From positions 1-64,000 of the forward strand of contig CAUYUJ010020158.1 in the NCBI GenBank assembly GCA_963575745.1: DNA of 64,000 nucleotides, in the 5' to 3' direction. This stretch comes from Prorocentrum cordatum. Its lineage: Eukaryota; Sar; Dinophyceae; Prorocentrales; Prorocentraceae. Under the pieces are notes generated by a model, which did not search any database, was not told the DNA's origin, and saw only the letters and a program-made list of their open reading frames with translations. Each line of letters begins with the position of its first letter. Position 1 is the first letter of the stretch. Of this stretch, positions 50,259 through 61,189 are shown piece by piece. Position numbers and translations under genes: made by a program.

Positions 50259-52625
50259 TTCCTCGTCGTGCTGGCTAAGTCCTGCGATTTTAGTGGCGAC
50301 GCGTTTGAATTCGCAATGCGAATTGATGGGGGAGATGCGAGAGGCTCGTTGGGTTTTCTTCGTAGTGGAAGAAGCAACATCGGCCAGCGTGGGCCCCGAC
50401 TGGAGCGTCATTGCGTTGTGGCGGTGGAAGCTATGCGATTTGAGTTATGCGGTGAAAACTATGTGGCGTGCATTGATGGGGTAGCAACAATGAGGTGTAC
50501 GTCACCCTGCCGAGTTGAAGTGGTCAACTCCACTGCTCTCGCAATCGCCCCCCTGGCCATTCGCAACCAGTTTGCAATACTCCCGCGCGGCGATTGCAGT
50601 GGCTGTTCGGCGCTGACTTGCGCCTCGCTGTGACCGCGCTAGCGCGCGAGCGGCCAGCTGGCCTGATGCGACCGACGCGGCCTTGGTGGCTCCGACCGCT
50701 GGGGAGTTCCCAACGCGTCTCGCAGGCGCGCGCTGGCGCGCGGGCATGTCAGCGCGAGTCAGTAGCTCGGGCGGGCGCGGTATCATGGCGACGTCGACAA
50801 CGGCAGAAACCATGATGATTGTAACGATGCTGGTGATGATGATGACGATGACGACTGCAAGGCCGTTGACGGCGCCGATGCTGCTCACGCCGATTGCGAT
50901 GATGGTTTCTGCGAGTCGGTATCGAAGGTTTCGGGGGGATTTCGTCATGCGCGCGCGGCCGACACGGGCGAGTGGCCCGCGCGGTGTTTTCCTGGCAGGG
51001 ATCGTGCCCCCCCAACGCGCGCGCAATGGCGTTCGAGTGAATTCGTCACGTGCGCGAGAAAGGCCCGATCGGTCGCATTGTATGGAAATTTTGAAAAGCC
51101 GATGGCTCTGTTGGAACCAATCGACAACGCTCGCGAAGACTTTCTCCTAACAGTGATGTTGCAAACCCGTGTTGTTTTGAAATGTTTTCGGGGTTCTCGA
51201 TGGTGCAATGTTTGTGACCTTCTAGGCGCTTGAAAGGTTCCGGCATGCGCGCGCGACGACGCGCGCGTGTGCGCATCGTCACAGGTGTGGCATGTTTTAC
51301 TTGCCGAGCGTATGCCTATATTGCTTTCTGCAGCGGGTGACGGGGCGAGTTGATACCGTCTTGGCTGCGATGGTATGAGTTCAGCTTTGGAAAGAACCAT
51401 CGTGCATAACTGTATGTGAACTGCACATTCCCAGGGGGCGGATGTTCCCTCCCTGCGGGAAGGTCGTAGAGCCGTTTACATTGTTAGAAAGGATAATCGG
51501 TGGTGTGTGAGCAAAATCGTATGCGGTCGCTCTTGCGAGGTGGAGTTGAACGGTCTGGGGTGTAAATGATGTTGTGAAATCCATGCGGTGGAAGTTATGT
51601 GGTGTAAACTACGTCGCTTAATTTCAAATCGCCCACTCGGCGGCACGGGCGGCAACGTGGCGCAGCTTCGGCGTACCCCCAAGCGCGGGGCGCCAACGAG
51701 GCGCCCACGAGGTGGTTGAGGTCGCAACGTGGCGCGAACATCCGGAACCTCCGAGTGTTACTCCAACGAAGAGAATCCAATAACCCGGAGGTGCAAACAA
51801 GTTTTGGGGCAGAGGCATCACCGCCGTTGGCCTGGCTGATTCTGCCCCTAAGATCGGTGTACATACCGCTCCTGGGCCCACAAAGGGCGCGGCCAGTTCC
51901 CGACTCGTCGGGTCCTCCGCCCTGCTGCTGCTCCTCCGTTTCCCTTTGGCTGCCAGCCTTCGTCCCTGTCGTCCCCCTCCCCCTCACCCTTCCTTTCCGC
52001 CATGCTTTGGCCTTGTTCTCCCTCGGCCTCCTGGCTCCTGGTTTCTTGCCCCTCCCTGCTCCCTCGCTTTCCCTCGCTCCTCGCCTATCGTTCCTCCTAC
52101 CTCTTTCCTTCCCTCCCTGTCTCCCTGCCGCTGTCCTTGCTTTCCTCCTTTTCCCCTGCCTCCCTATTTTTCTCTTTTCTTTCGCCTTGTCCCCGTTCGC
52201 TTCATCTTTCCATTGTTTCCTGTAGCATCTGCTTGTCCCGCTCGTTTTCCCCCTCCTTCCTCTCGCCCTTGTCCTCTCCCTGGTTCTTTCTCCCTCCCCC
52301 TTTTGTGCGGTTCTCCACATAGACTATGCTGTCATGGCGTCTTGTTGTCTTGGCCCGCGCACAGACGTGGGGTCCGACAAAACACGGGCCCACTGGCGGG
52401 CGCTCGTCCACGAGAAGTGTGCTGGTGTGAGCGGGCGCAGAGTCCCGTCCCTGCAAGGAGTCTGGTGCTCCAGGGTGCCACCGCGCTCCTCACTCGGGTC
52501 ACGCTAGGTAGGCATCCAGGTGGTGGACAGTCACATCCACAAGGGCCCGAACTCAACAGGTGCTCGGTGCGGGATCTGCTGGTCGTCGAGGGGTGCCACG
52601 AGATTGCCAGTCAGGTGGCGATTGT
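50259..52625. other. No gene recognised
   Basis: 50810-50910 is ATG-rich. 51960-52300 is C/T-rich low-complexity sequence. Frames here lack coding support. Confidence 0.4.
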
Positions 52626-52895
52626 TACGATGATGTGGTATGGTATGGTGCGGTGGCGATGGCGCTGATGATTGTGATGACGATCTTGATGTTGATTGTG
52701 ATATGGCGATGCGACGACGAGGACGATGACGATGTGTGCGGGTTATGGTGATAGTGATTGCAATTGTGATGGTGATATTGATGGTGATGAGGCGGATGCG
52801 ACACCGGCTACGATGATAATGATGGGTGGTGATGGCGATGATGATGCTGGTGGTGTTTGTGTTGGTGTTGGTCTAAATGAGGATGCTGATGATGC

Positions 52896-52926
<31 letters not shown>

Positions 52927-52931
52927 GGTGG

Positions 52932-52966
<35 letters not shown>

Positions 52967-52975
52967 GGCAAGATG
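52626..52975. repeat. (GAT)n microsatellite with GGT interruptions
   Basis: Long GATGAT and GGTGGT runs, translating as poly-Asp, poly-Met or poly-His depending on frame. Confidence 0.9.
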
Positions 52976-53690
52976 AGGAACGGGGGGGGCGGGGCGCAGG
53001 GCGGCTCTCGCTGCTCGTGGCCTGGGCGGGTGCGGCCGCTCCCCAGGTGTGGCCGATAGTTCGGTCACTGCTGCGCGCGGTGTTCGCCATTCACGCCCGC
53101 GGAGTCGCCCACGGCGGGAGGGGGGGGGAGGGGAGGTTTGAGCAGACGCGCCCACTGCCCCTTGATCGGTATCCTAGGTCACCCGCGGGAGCGCCAAGGG
53201 GGGCCGCGCTCTGCGCCTTGGGGCCTGGGCCAGCGGGGGGCGCCCTTCTCCTGAGGGGCGGCCCGAGGGCACGAAGACAGCCGCGCGTCGCGAGTCGTGG
53301 GGCGCGACGTGCGATGCTTGGCGACCTCGTCTCCGCAGTCCCGCGGAGGGCAGGGGGGGGCCCCTGTGGCAGCTGGGGCTCGGCGAGAGCTTCAGTGCTG
53401 CGGTGCTGATGCCTCGGCTGGCTCTCTGTGCGTCACGACATTGCTCATGGGGGTCTCGATGCGTACGTGAGTGGGGGGGGCTCCTCTGCCCCTGTCGTGT
53501 TCCCCGTGTGCCTCGCACTGTACACCATATTCCGTCTGCCGTTGCTCTTTGCTCAGCAGTGGCCTGCTTGCTTCGGATGGGTTTCAGATGCGCGCAGAAA
53601 TGACAAATATGCAGAGCCGACTTCGGTCTCTCGGGAATATGTGGGGACACGAACCAACACACATTACGCGTTGATTTGGGGCGACACAAG

Positions 53691-53694
<4 letters not shown>

Positions 53695-53733
<39 letters not shown>

Positions 53734-53752
53734 TGTGCGCATTCGTGCTTGC

Positions 53753-53784
<32 letters not shown>

Positions 53785-53790
53785 GTGTCA
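53695..53790. repeat. (GT)n microsatellite
   Basis: Two GT runs (53696-53725 and 53756-53788) with short interruptions. Confidence 0.95.
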
Positions 53791-53819
53791 AGACAGCGAG
53801 GACCCCAGCAGATTGGTGT

Positions 53820-55750
53820 CCCCTGCCCTTCGCGCGTCACCTTCGACAACCGATTCGGTCTCGAACGTGACCCACTCACGTTCTGCTGTGACTGCTACCC
53901 CTGCGGCACACAGGATCTCCTACCAACTGCCGACGGCCGCGGCGGCCCGCCGTGGTCCGTCGTCATCCACAGAGGCCCAGGCAGGGACCTCCCGCTCTTG
54001 GACGGCCTCCCCCGCTAGACGGACCCCTCGGGCCTGGAGGGACCGGCTCCACAACCTAAGCTGGGCATGCGCGCTGCTGTGCAGAGTTCTGGCGCCCCAA
54101 CTTCGAGGAGGCCTCCAACTTGCTCAGCAGCTGCGCGGCCGAGATCGTCCCGCCAGGCTTCCAGCGGCTCCCCGCCGAGATGCGGCGCGGCCAGTCTCTC
54201 GTCGGGGCACCCGCCCCTGCCAAGTGGCTCCGCTCCAGGTTGCCTGGCGTCAGCGCGCCCCACCAGGGCCTGGGCCCGCCTGCACCGCTGACAGACGTTT
54301 CGCGGGCCCCCCTGCCTCCCTGCAAGACTTCCTCAATACCACCCCAGGGAACGCTGTGAACCTGGCACCCGCCCGTTTCGCTCTATCCCTGGTCTGGCCT
54401 GTGCGCACCACGCCGGCCTTCGCCCTCCCTCATCCAGCCCGTTCCAATCGACTACACGTAAGAGTGACCTTTCGCCAGAGTGACCTTTGGTGCGGGCTCA
54501 CTGGGGTCCACCTGGTCGCTGAGCGCGATGCGATAATGGCTGCTTGCGCGCTTGGATTTGGCCACCTTGCGCCCCCCCTTACTCCGCGCACTAAAGGTCA
54601 CTCTTGCCTAGGGTCACTCTTGCGTGTAGCCGATCCAAAGTTGTCGCCTCCAGCCACCCAGCGGGGCTGGCGGGTGCCCCACCAGCGCCATCGCGGCCAC
54701 CAGGCGCGCTCTCGCGGGAGCGTTGCCTTCGTTGCCTCTTGCCCACGCCCCCCCCCGGAGGAGCGGGTCCAGGCCCTGCCCCGCCTGCTCCTCTGCTGCA
54801 GCCGCCGGGACCTGCCAGCGCGGACCCTCCGCCTGCGCTTGGGCGCGCTGGTCTCAAAGGCAGCGGCGGCGCGTCGCTGACGCTTCAGCAGCAGCACCCG
54901 GCGGCTCTCGCGACGAGGCGGACGCTCTGGCTGGTCAGTCCGCCCCGGAACCCGCCGACGGCGACGAGCGTCCCCAGGCTTCTGGCCGCCCACCCCAGCC
55001 CCGCCCTATTGGGCCAGCCTGGGAGGCTAATAGTATCGGCAAGGGCATGTCTGCCATCGTCGCTGCTCTGAAAGCCGACGGCGGACAATTTTGCCCTGGC
55101 GATGCCGTCCCGCTGGACAAGCTCTCGTCGCCCACCTTAGGGGTGGCCATACATCTGTGCTGGAAGCTTGGGTGCATCCAATCCGAGCATTGGGCGAAAT
55201 ATGTGGCCACGATGAGCTCCAAGTCCCACGACCCTGCGAAGCGCCCTACAACCTACCTGGTCTGGTTCCTTCGCACGGCCTGCAGCGTGCCAAACGCCCC
55301 AGCCCATGACCTCCCAGCTAACGGCATTCTGTCCACCTGGACGCCTGACCCCATCGCAGAAGAACACGGGTTCTCGCGCACCCGCTCTATAACCTCCGTG
55401 CGTAACGACCAGAGATGTACGCCAACGAGACCACGTTCCTCGAGGTCGCCAACGATTTCGCGGGCCGTGACGTCCGGCTGGTCACCATCGGCATCGTCCG
55501 CCTCTTCTTCGCGGCAGTCGAGAGCGGCCGCATCGCGGACAATAATCGCAACGGTGGACGCAGTGCAGCAGTGGAGCAGTCCGGGGTCCAACGGTGGAGC
55601 AGTCTTGGGTCCGAGCGCGACCGCAGCCGCCGAGGCAACGCCCGCCCCAGGCGGCCCGCAGCCCGCCGCCGCCCAACAGCGGCCCTGATGGGAAGTGGCC
55701 GCCTTGGCCAGCACCTCTGCAGGAGAGGAGAGCGGCCCGGCTCGCTCTGA
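53820..55750 (+). CDS. Coding-like region, function unknown
   Basis: Frames with coding character: 53845-54018 (NRFGLERDPLTFCCDCYP, GGPPWSVVIHRGPGRDLPL), 54095-54290 (SSCAAEIVPPGFQRLPAEMR), 54890-55385 (EANSIGKGMSAIVAALKADG, LGVAIHLCWKLGCIQSEHW, YVATMSSKSHDPAKRPTTYL) and 55415-55560 (ANETTFLEVANDFAGRDVRL, VTIGIVRLFFAAVESGRIAD). They lie in several frames. Between the second and third is a 176-bp TIR element (54453-54628). Could be a multi-exon gene; splice sites were not verified. No family recognised. Confidence 0.4.
54453..54628. mobile_element. 176-bp TIR element with splice-site-like ends
   Basis: Left arm 54453-54495 (TACACGTAAGAGTGACC...) and right arm 54584-54628 (...GGTCACTCTTGCGTGTA) are inverted repeats over about 43 bases with a handful of differences. 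Each arm contains AGAGTGACC twice. The left arm gives GTAAG at 54458-54462 and the right arm gives TAG at 54627-54629. No coding inside. Confidence 0.75.
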
Positions 55751-56729
55751 TCCCAGCTGGACCTTTCCCTCCTCAGACGTTGCGGACCCGCTCCCCGCCC
55801 ACAGCCGGACCGTTTCTTCTGCGACCGCGCTCGCTGACGGCCGCCAGCTTGCTCGAGGCCTTCCTGTGCTTAGCGTGCCGGCACAGGAGCCGTCTCCCAC
55901 CCGCGGGCCGAACCCCCATGCTGCTCCCACCTGCGCCCCCACCGCCCTCACTCACCGAGCGCGTTTCAGTACTCGCAAAGTGCCTACTCGCAATCGCCAG
56001 AAAAACGCGTGTCTGCTTCGATGTAATTTATCGTAGATCCCCCGCGGCGGATCCAGGCCATTTGCGAGTAGCTACTTTGCGAGTCGTGGAACGCGCTCGT
56101 CTACTCACAGCCCGACGAACCGACGCGACCCATCCCGTGGGGCGCCATGCGTCGCTCCTCTACCGACCGCACTGCGCCAGCCTTTGATCCCCGGGCTGCG
56201 GCTGCCGCCCGCTCCACCCGCTGGCCTGAGCGCCTCCCATCTTCGCCGTCCGCCTGGGTGCCGCTTTTGGTTGAGACGAACCCTGCCATGCAGCACATCA
56301 AGACGGTCCAGCGTTCCAGCCCCGCCGCTCGTGGCGCTTGGGACGACTGGTGCAAGTTCTGAGGTGTGCAACGGCTGGTGGCCTCATGAATTAATTTTAG
56401 TCGGAGTTCTTTCGATTTCGCGTTGGTGCGTTGTCTCGATGATTTGTTTGTTGATGCGCTGAGGTTTTCGTTATTTTTCAAATTGACTTTTTTGTTGTGT
56501 GCTGTTGCACTCGTTAAGGTGTATTCTTTGTTTTTTCTCAACCCTCCAGTGTTTGGTTTTTGTTTTGATTAGAGCACTGTGGTCTCCACTCCTTCCTCCC
56601 CCCTCCTGCCTCCTGCCTCCTACTTCCTGCCTCCTGTCTCCTCTTCCTTCTCTTCATCCGCCCTTATCTCCTTCGTTCTGCTTGGTTGCAGTTCCGTTTT
56701 GACTCTGCCTCTCTCGTGTGCTCCTGGAA
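55751..56729. other. No gene recognised
   Basis: C-rich then T-rich sequence (56380-56700 has many T and CCTCCTG runs). No feature supported. Confidence 0.4.
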
Positions 56730-58040
56730 CGGGGGACCTCGCGGCTCCCTGGGGGGCTGCGAATTGCGCAAGAGTCGCCATTTTCGTGAGTTCCTGCGAG
56801 GCCCAGCGGAGTGGCGTTGTAAAAACACCCAGCCGAGACCTCGCGGCTCCCCTGCGGGGTTGCGAATTGCGCAACTGGGGCTCCTGGGAGGCCCAGCGGA
56901 GTGGAGTCGTAAACGCACCCAGTCGAGACCTCGCGGCTCCCGGGGGGCCGCGAAGTGTACAAGTGTCGCTACATTCGTGGGTTCCTGGGAGGCCCAGCGG
57001 AGGGGGGTTGTAAACACACCCAGCCGAGACCTCGCGGCTCCCCGGGGGGCTGCGAGCTGCGCAACCGTCGCCACTTTCGTGGATTCCTGGGATGCCCAGT
57101 GGAGTGGAGTCGTAAACACACCCAGTCGAGACCTCGCGGCTTTCTGGGGGGCTGCCAGCTGCGGCACTGTCGCCACTTTCGTGAGTTTCTAGGATGCCCA
57201 GCAGAGTGGAGTTGTAAACGCACCCGGCCGAGACTTCGCGGCTCCCTGGTTGGTTGCGAAGTGCGCCACTGTCGCCACTTTCGTGGGCTCCTGGGAGGCC
57301 CAGCGGAGTGGAGTTGTAAACGCACCCAGTCGAGACCTCGCGGCTCCCTGGGTGGCTGCGGAGTGCGCAATTGTGGCCACTTCGTGGGTTTCTGGGAGGC
57401 CTAACGCAGTGAAGTTGTAAACACGCCCAGCCGAGACCTCGCGGTTCCCCTGCGGGGGCTGCTAAGTGCGCAGGTGTCGCCGCTTTCGTGGGCTCCTTGA
57501 AGGCCCAGCAGAATGGAGTTGCCACTTTTGTGGGTTTCTGGGAGGCCCAGCGGAGGTGAGTTGCAAACGCACCCAGCCAAGACCTCGCGCCTCCCTGTGG
57601 CTGCGGAGTGCGCAATTGTCGCCACTTTCGTGGGCTCCTGGGAGGCCCAGCGGAGGGGGTGGTAAACGCGCCCAGTCGAAACTTCGCGGCTTCCTGGGGG
57701 GCTACGAGCTGCGCCATTGTCGCCACGTTCGTGAGCTCCTGGGATGTCCAGCGGAGTGAAGTTGTAAACACACCCATCCGAGACGTCGCGGCTCCCTGGG
57801 TGGCTGCGAAGTGCGCCTCTGTCGCCACGGCTCCTGGGAGACGGAGTGGAGTTGTAAACGCACCCAGTCGAGACCTCGCGGCTCCCTGCGGGGGCTGCGA
57901 GCTGCGCAACTGTCGCCACTTTCGTGGGCTCCTGGGAGGCCCAGCGGAGTGGAGTCGTAAACACACCCAGTCGAGACCTCGCGGCTCTCTGGAGGGCTGC
58001 GAAGTGCGCAGGTGTCGCCATTTTCGTGGGCTCCTGCGGA
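56730..58040. repeat. ~102-bp satellite array, about 13 units
   Basis: GAGACCTCGCGGCTCCC recurs near 56733, 56839, 56927, 57028, 57130, 57232, 57333, 57432, 57585, 57684, 57782, 57873 and 57977, each followed by CTGCGAACTGCGCAACTGTC-like and GGCTCCTGGGAGGCCCAGCG phrases. A minus-strand frame stays open for 448 codons only because the unit is near 34 codons long. Confidence 0.85.
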
Positions 58041-59333
58041 TCCTTCAACATGTTCGTTTGTATTGATCTGTCCTGTGTATCGTCTCCACATGTGTAGAAA
58101 GGGTTGGGTACGCCGCAGGGTAATTTAGTGTTTTCGATATCGAAGGTGATTTTCTCGCGCTGTGAAATTCTTCGATATCGCCGAGACGCGTTGGTAAATT
58201 CGTTGGGTCCTCCAGCAGGTGTCGTCACATGTCTTGGGTCCTCGATTGACGCGTCGGTGCCAGCGTCGGTGGGTTGAACGTAACCTTCACTTTTCATCAT
58301 ATTGCCTTATCCCTACCTTAATTTTAGCGTTCGTCCCAATGTTTCAGCATGCCCCATATCTCATGAGGAGCGTGGAGTTACTCCCAGGCTGTAGGTCTAG
58401 GCTCTTAGAGTTTCTTTGAGTCTCTCGGGATCTGTCGTCCCTTGGGTCTTGGGTCTTGGATCTTGGGGTCTCGGCGGGTATCGGCGACGGAGCGGCGACG
58501 TCGGCGATGTTTCTGCGCTGTCGGCGCGCAGAAAGGCGTGGCTCTCGGCTCCACGTCTAGAGTCGAGAGGCAACGCCGATGCATCGGCGATGCGGCGTGG
58601 TCCTCCGTCCCCATTTGGGAGGAGGAGGAGGAGGAGGAGGAGGAGGAGGAGGAGGAGGAGGCGGAGGACGGGAGGAAGAGGGGGGGAGGACCAGTGTAAA
58701 CCCAAGACGCATCAAAGAAGTGAAATGCACTCTGCCTCCAAGTTCCTCCCTTAATAGGTTCCTGGTTCCTTTTTTTATCATTTCAGGAAGTTGCCCATTG
58801 AAGGACAACCGTCCGCCCATTGTAGGAATTGGCCCCGAGTCCCATCAAACTTATCATTTGAGACTTTTTTTCTGGTCCTGGCGAGGCGTCTCCCCTTGTT
58901 GGAGTCCTGGGGTCTGAGGTCTGAGGGGGTGACATCCGTTTTTTGCCATGCTTTCGCCTTCCTCTCCCTCTCCCTCTCGAGGGGAGCTCGCCTCGCGTTG
59001 GAAGCAGTCCCCCTTTCATCCTCGGCCCTCGGTGTGAGCCGAGCGAGACCACCCTGGGCCCGCCCGCAATGATGAGCGCGGGTGAGCCGGCCCAGGGGCG
59101 CTGGATGCCGCTCAGCTGGCCCTGGGGGGGGGCGACGACGCCGACGCGCGGCGCGACCTGGACTGGGAGTGGAAGAACGCGCAGGCGAGGCTCCAGAAGG
59201 CGGAGGAGCACAGCCAACTGCTAAATGATGAGAGCCATTTTGTGGGAATGAGCGCCTCTAGCTCATTGGTCAGGTGAGGGGGTTAACCCACACCCCCTGG
59301 ACTTGAACCATACAGTCGGGAGTGGAGTCCCCT
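58041..59333. other. No gene recognised apart from repeat copy C
   Basis: Contains the dispersed repeat at 58615-58765 and CT-rich sequence. A segment at 59255-59330 has TAGCTCATTGG and GACTTGAACCA phrases (see rejected tRNA). Confidence 0.4.
58615..58765 (+). repeat. (GGA)n-tailed dispersed repeat, copy C
   Basis: (GGA)n tract, then GACCAGTGTAAACCCAAGAC, GCATCAAAGAAGTG and CTCCAAGTTCCTCCCTTAAT. 27 kb from copies A and B. Confidence 0.75.
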
Positions 59334-59354
59334 CCGCAACCATTTTGGCTCAAG
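59334..59354 (+). other. Relic of the dinoflagellate spliced leader (DinoSL)
   Basis: The last 15 bases, CCATTTTGGCTCAAG, are identical to the 3' end of DinoSL. The first six read CCGCAA where DinoSL has CCGTAG. This leaves 19 of 21 matching. It lies 147 bases upstream of the gag ATG at 59502. Genomic SL relics mark genes that were reverse-transcribed from trans-spliced mRNA. Confidence 0.85.
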
Positions 59355-59501
59355 GCCATATTTCATCTACCCACTTGTTGATAATCCTCAGCCACTCACT
59401 ACCCACCTCATCCCGAGATCCACACCCCTCCTTTCTATTCTGACTGTCTTACTTTCACGAATGCAAGAGTATACTGCGCGATCAGAGATCGCACCAGGAC
59501 C

Positions 59502-61030
59502 GTGGCTGAGTTGACGGAGAAAGAGAACACTTTGTCATCTGGGGACGACGTCGGTGGGGAAACGGTTGTAGCGGAGCCTCTGCGGAGGCTCTGTTCTGCG
59601 GACCTGACGATGTCTCAAGAGCAAGGTGCTAATTCACCCAGCAGTTCGGCTTCGGCAGGCCAGGGATCTATCGTGGCAGCCTTGGGAACAGCAAGACAAA
59701 TGGCAGATGAGGACGGCCAATTTCGCCTATCGGAAGAGCAGCTCAGAACGCTGCTTGATGGAGTTGTGACAGCGACGAGACCGGCCCCACCAGAGGCGCC
59801 GCCATCCGCGAGGCCCGACCTGGCCACGGGACTGTCGCCTCAGCAGCTGGAGCAGGTCATCAAGATGGTGCGAGACCAGGTCCAGGGGTCCAGCCAAACG
59901 AGTCGTGGAATCGACGAAGCAGGCGAAGGACGGGCCAGTGGTAGAGCGCCGAGTCAAGACGACGATCCGTGGCAGCGTGAGGACCCCTGGAGCCAAGGCC
60001 GTGCCGGAGAGCGAAATGCCTCAGATGGTGTCGAGAAGAACGCCGACTGGAACGGCTGGTGGAGCTCCGGCTGGAAGGGCAGTTGGGATTCAGGTTGGAA
60101 GGGGGACTCCGGCTGGAAGGACTGGGGCGGCTGGAGCGAGCGGGGCAAGGACCTCGCTGGCCCGGGCGCCTGGAACAGTTGGAACGAGTACAAACTATGG
60201 AGGCGCCAGCTCGTCCGCTGGCGGCAGCTGACGGACATTCCCGCTCACACACACATGCTGATCGTATTTTCAAAGTGCTTCCTCTCGATCTCCAGAGGAA
60301 GAAGGATGACCTGTCGGACGAGGTGCTCGCCTCCAACACCGGCGCCGACAAGAGGAAGGCCGGGAGGGGGTGCCTCTTCTCCTTCCAGCGGCGTCAGGGA
60401 CAAGGCCTCACCGAGTACGCCGCCCAGATCGACCTGGCTTCCGATAAGGTCTCGACTCTGGGCCTTCCGGTTCCAGAGAACTGGAAGTTCATCTTCCTGG
60501 AGGAGGGCGTCGGTCTCGACGAAGGAGGACAATAGCTGATGAGGGTCATGATGAAGACCCGTGGCTCCTACGCGGAGGCTCTCGCCGCGATCAGAGAGAT
60601 GGACGTCGGTCGTCGGGGGCACTTGTCGTATCAAAAGAGATCGTTCTTGGCAGAAAACAGTTCCCCAAGGATGAGCCCACGTACTCCGTATCTACGGACG
60701 ATCTCGATTGCGACTCGACCCTGGATGACGACGACGTCTCATCGTTGGGCACCGACGGAGAGCAGCAGGTATACGTGACGCTGGAAGGTGTAGGTCTGTA
60801 CGGCGACGAGCTCCCTCAGGCGTTCGTGACGATGCAAGAGGAGAGGCGCAATACGTGGAAGCAGAACTGGTGCCTCAAGCGCAAGATGAAGGTCGATCGC
60901 AAGTTCTTCGACCGCAGCAGGGACAAACCGGGACCGGCCCGCAAGCAGCAACGCGGCCATCGTGCCGCCAATGGGCAGGTTCAGCCGAGAAAGTCACGTC
61001 TTCCGTAGTCAGAGCTGATCAAAAGGACGA
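59502..61030 (+). pseudogene. Copia-type gag of element 3
   Basis: ATG 59502 starts MAELTEKENTLSSGDDVGGE. An acidic, Gln-rich N-terminus is followed by Trp/Gly repeats (near WKGSWDSGWKGDSGWKDWGG, 60075-60140) and the capsid start AWNSWNEYKLWRRQLVRWRQ. At a CACACACA run (60244-60253) the frame shifts into HADRIFKVLPLDLQRKKDDL, then LTEYAAQIDLASDKVSTLGL. TAG 60533-60535 is read through by LMRVMMKTRGSYAEALAAIR in the same frame. A shift near 60630 leads to TLEGVGLYGDELPQAFVTMQ, and TAG 61006-61008 precedes the knuckle. The pattern matches dinoflagellate Copia gag. Confidence 0.7.
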
Positions 61031-61032
61031 GA

Positions 61033-61074
61033 TGCCAGAATTGCAACCAGAAAGGCCACTGGTCTCGTGAATGT
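61033..61074 (+). other. CCHC zinc knuckle of element 3
   Basis: CQNCNQKGHWSREC, a standard C-x2-C-x4-H-x4-C knuckle, followed by an Ala/Asn-rich linker. Confidence 0.9.
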
Positions 61075-61189
61075 CCGGCGCGGAATGGCCAGGGTGCAAC
61101 CGCGGGTGCCGCCGCGAATGTCAACGCTAATGTTTATGCGAACGTCTTCGATTCGACCCAGAGCCACGACCGACGCCTCGACGGCGCCA

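Noticed and set aside
52726-53409. Asp-rich protein over the GAT repeat
   Set aside because: Homopolymer translation of a microsatellite; flanks lack coding character.
56620-57966. 448-codon minus-strand frame
   Set aside because: Produced by the ~102-bp satellite; the units show no codon-position bias by eye.
59255-59345. tRNA-like phrases (TAGCTCATTGG, and GGTTCAAGTCC on the minus strand)
   Set aside because: The A-box-like and B-box-like phrases are on opposite strands, and no cloverleaf with paired acceptor and T stems can be drawn.
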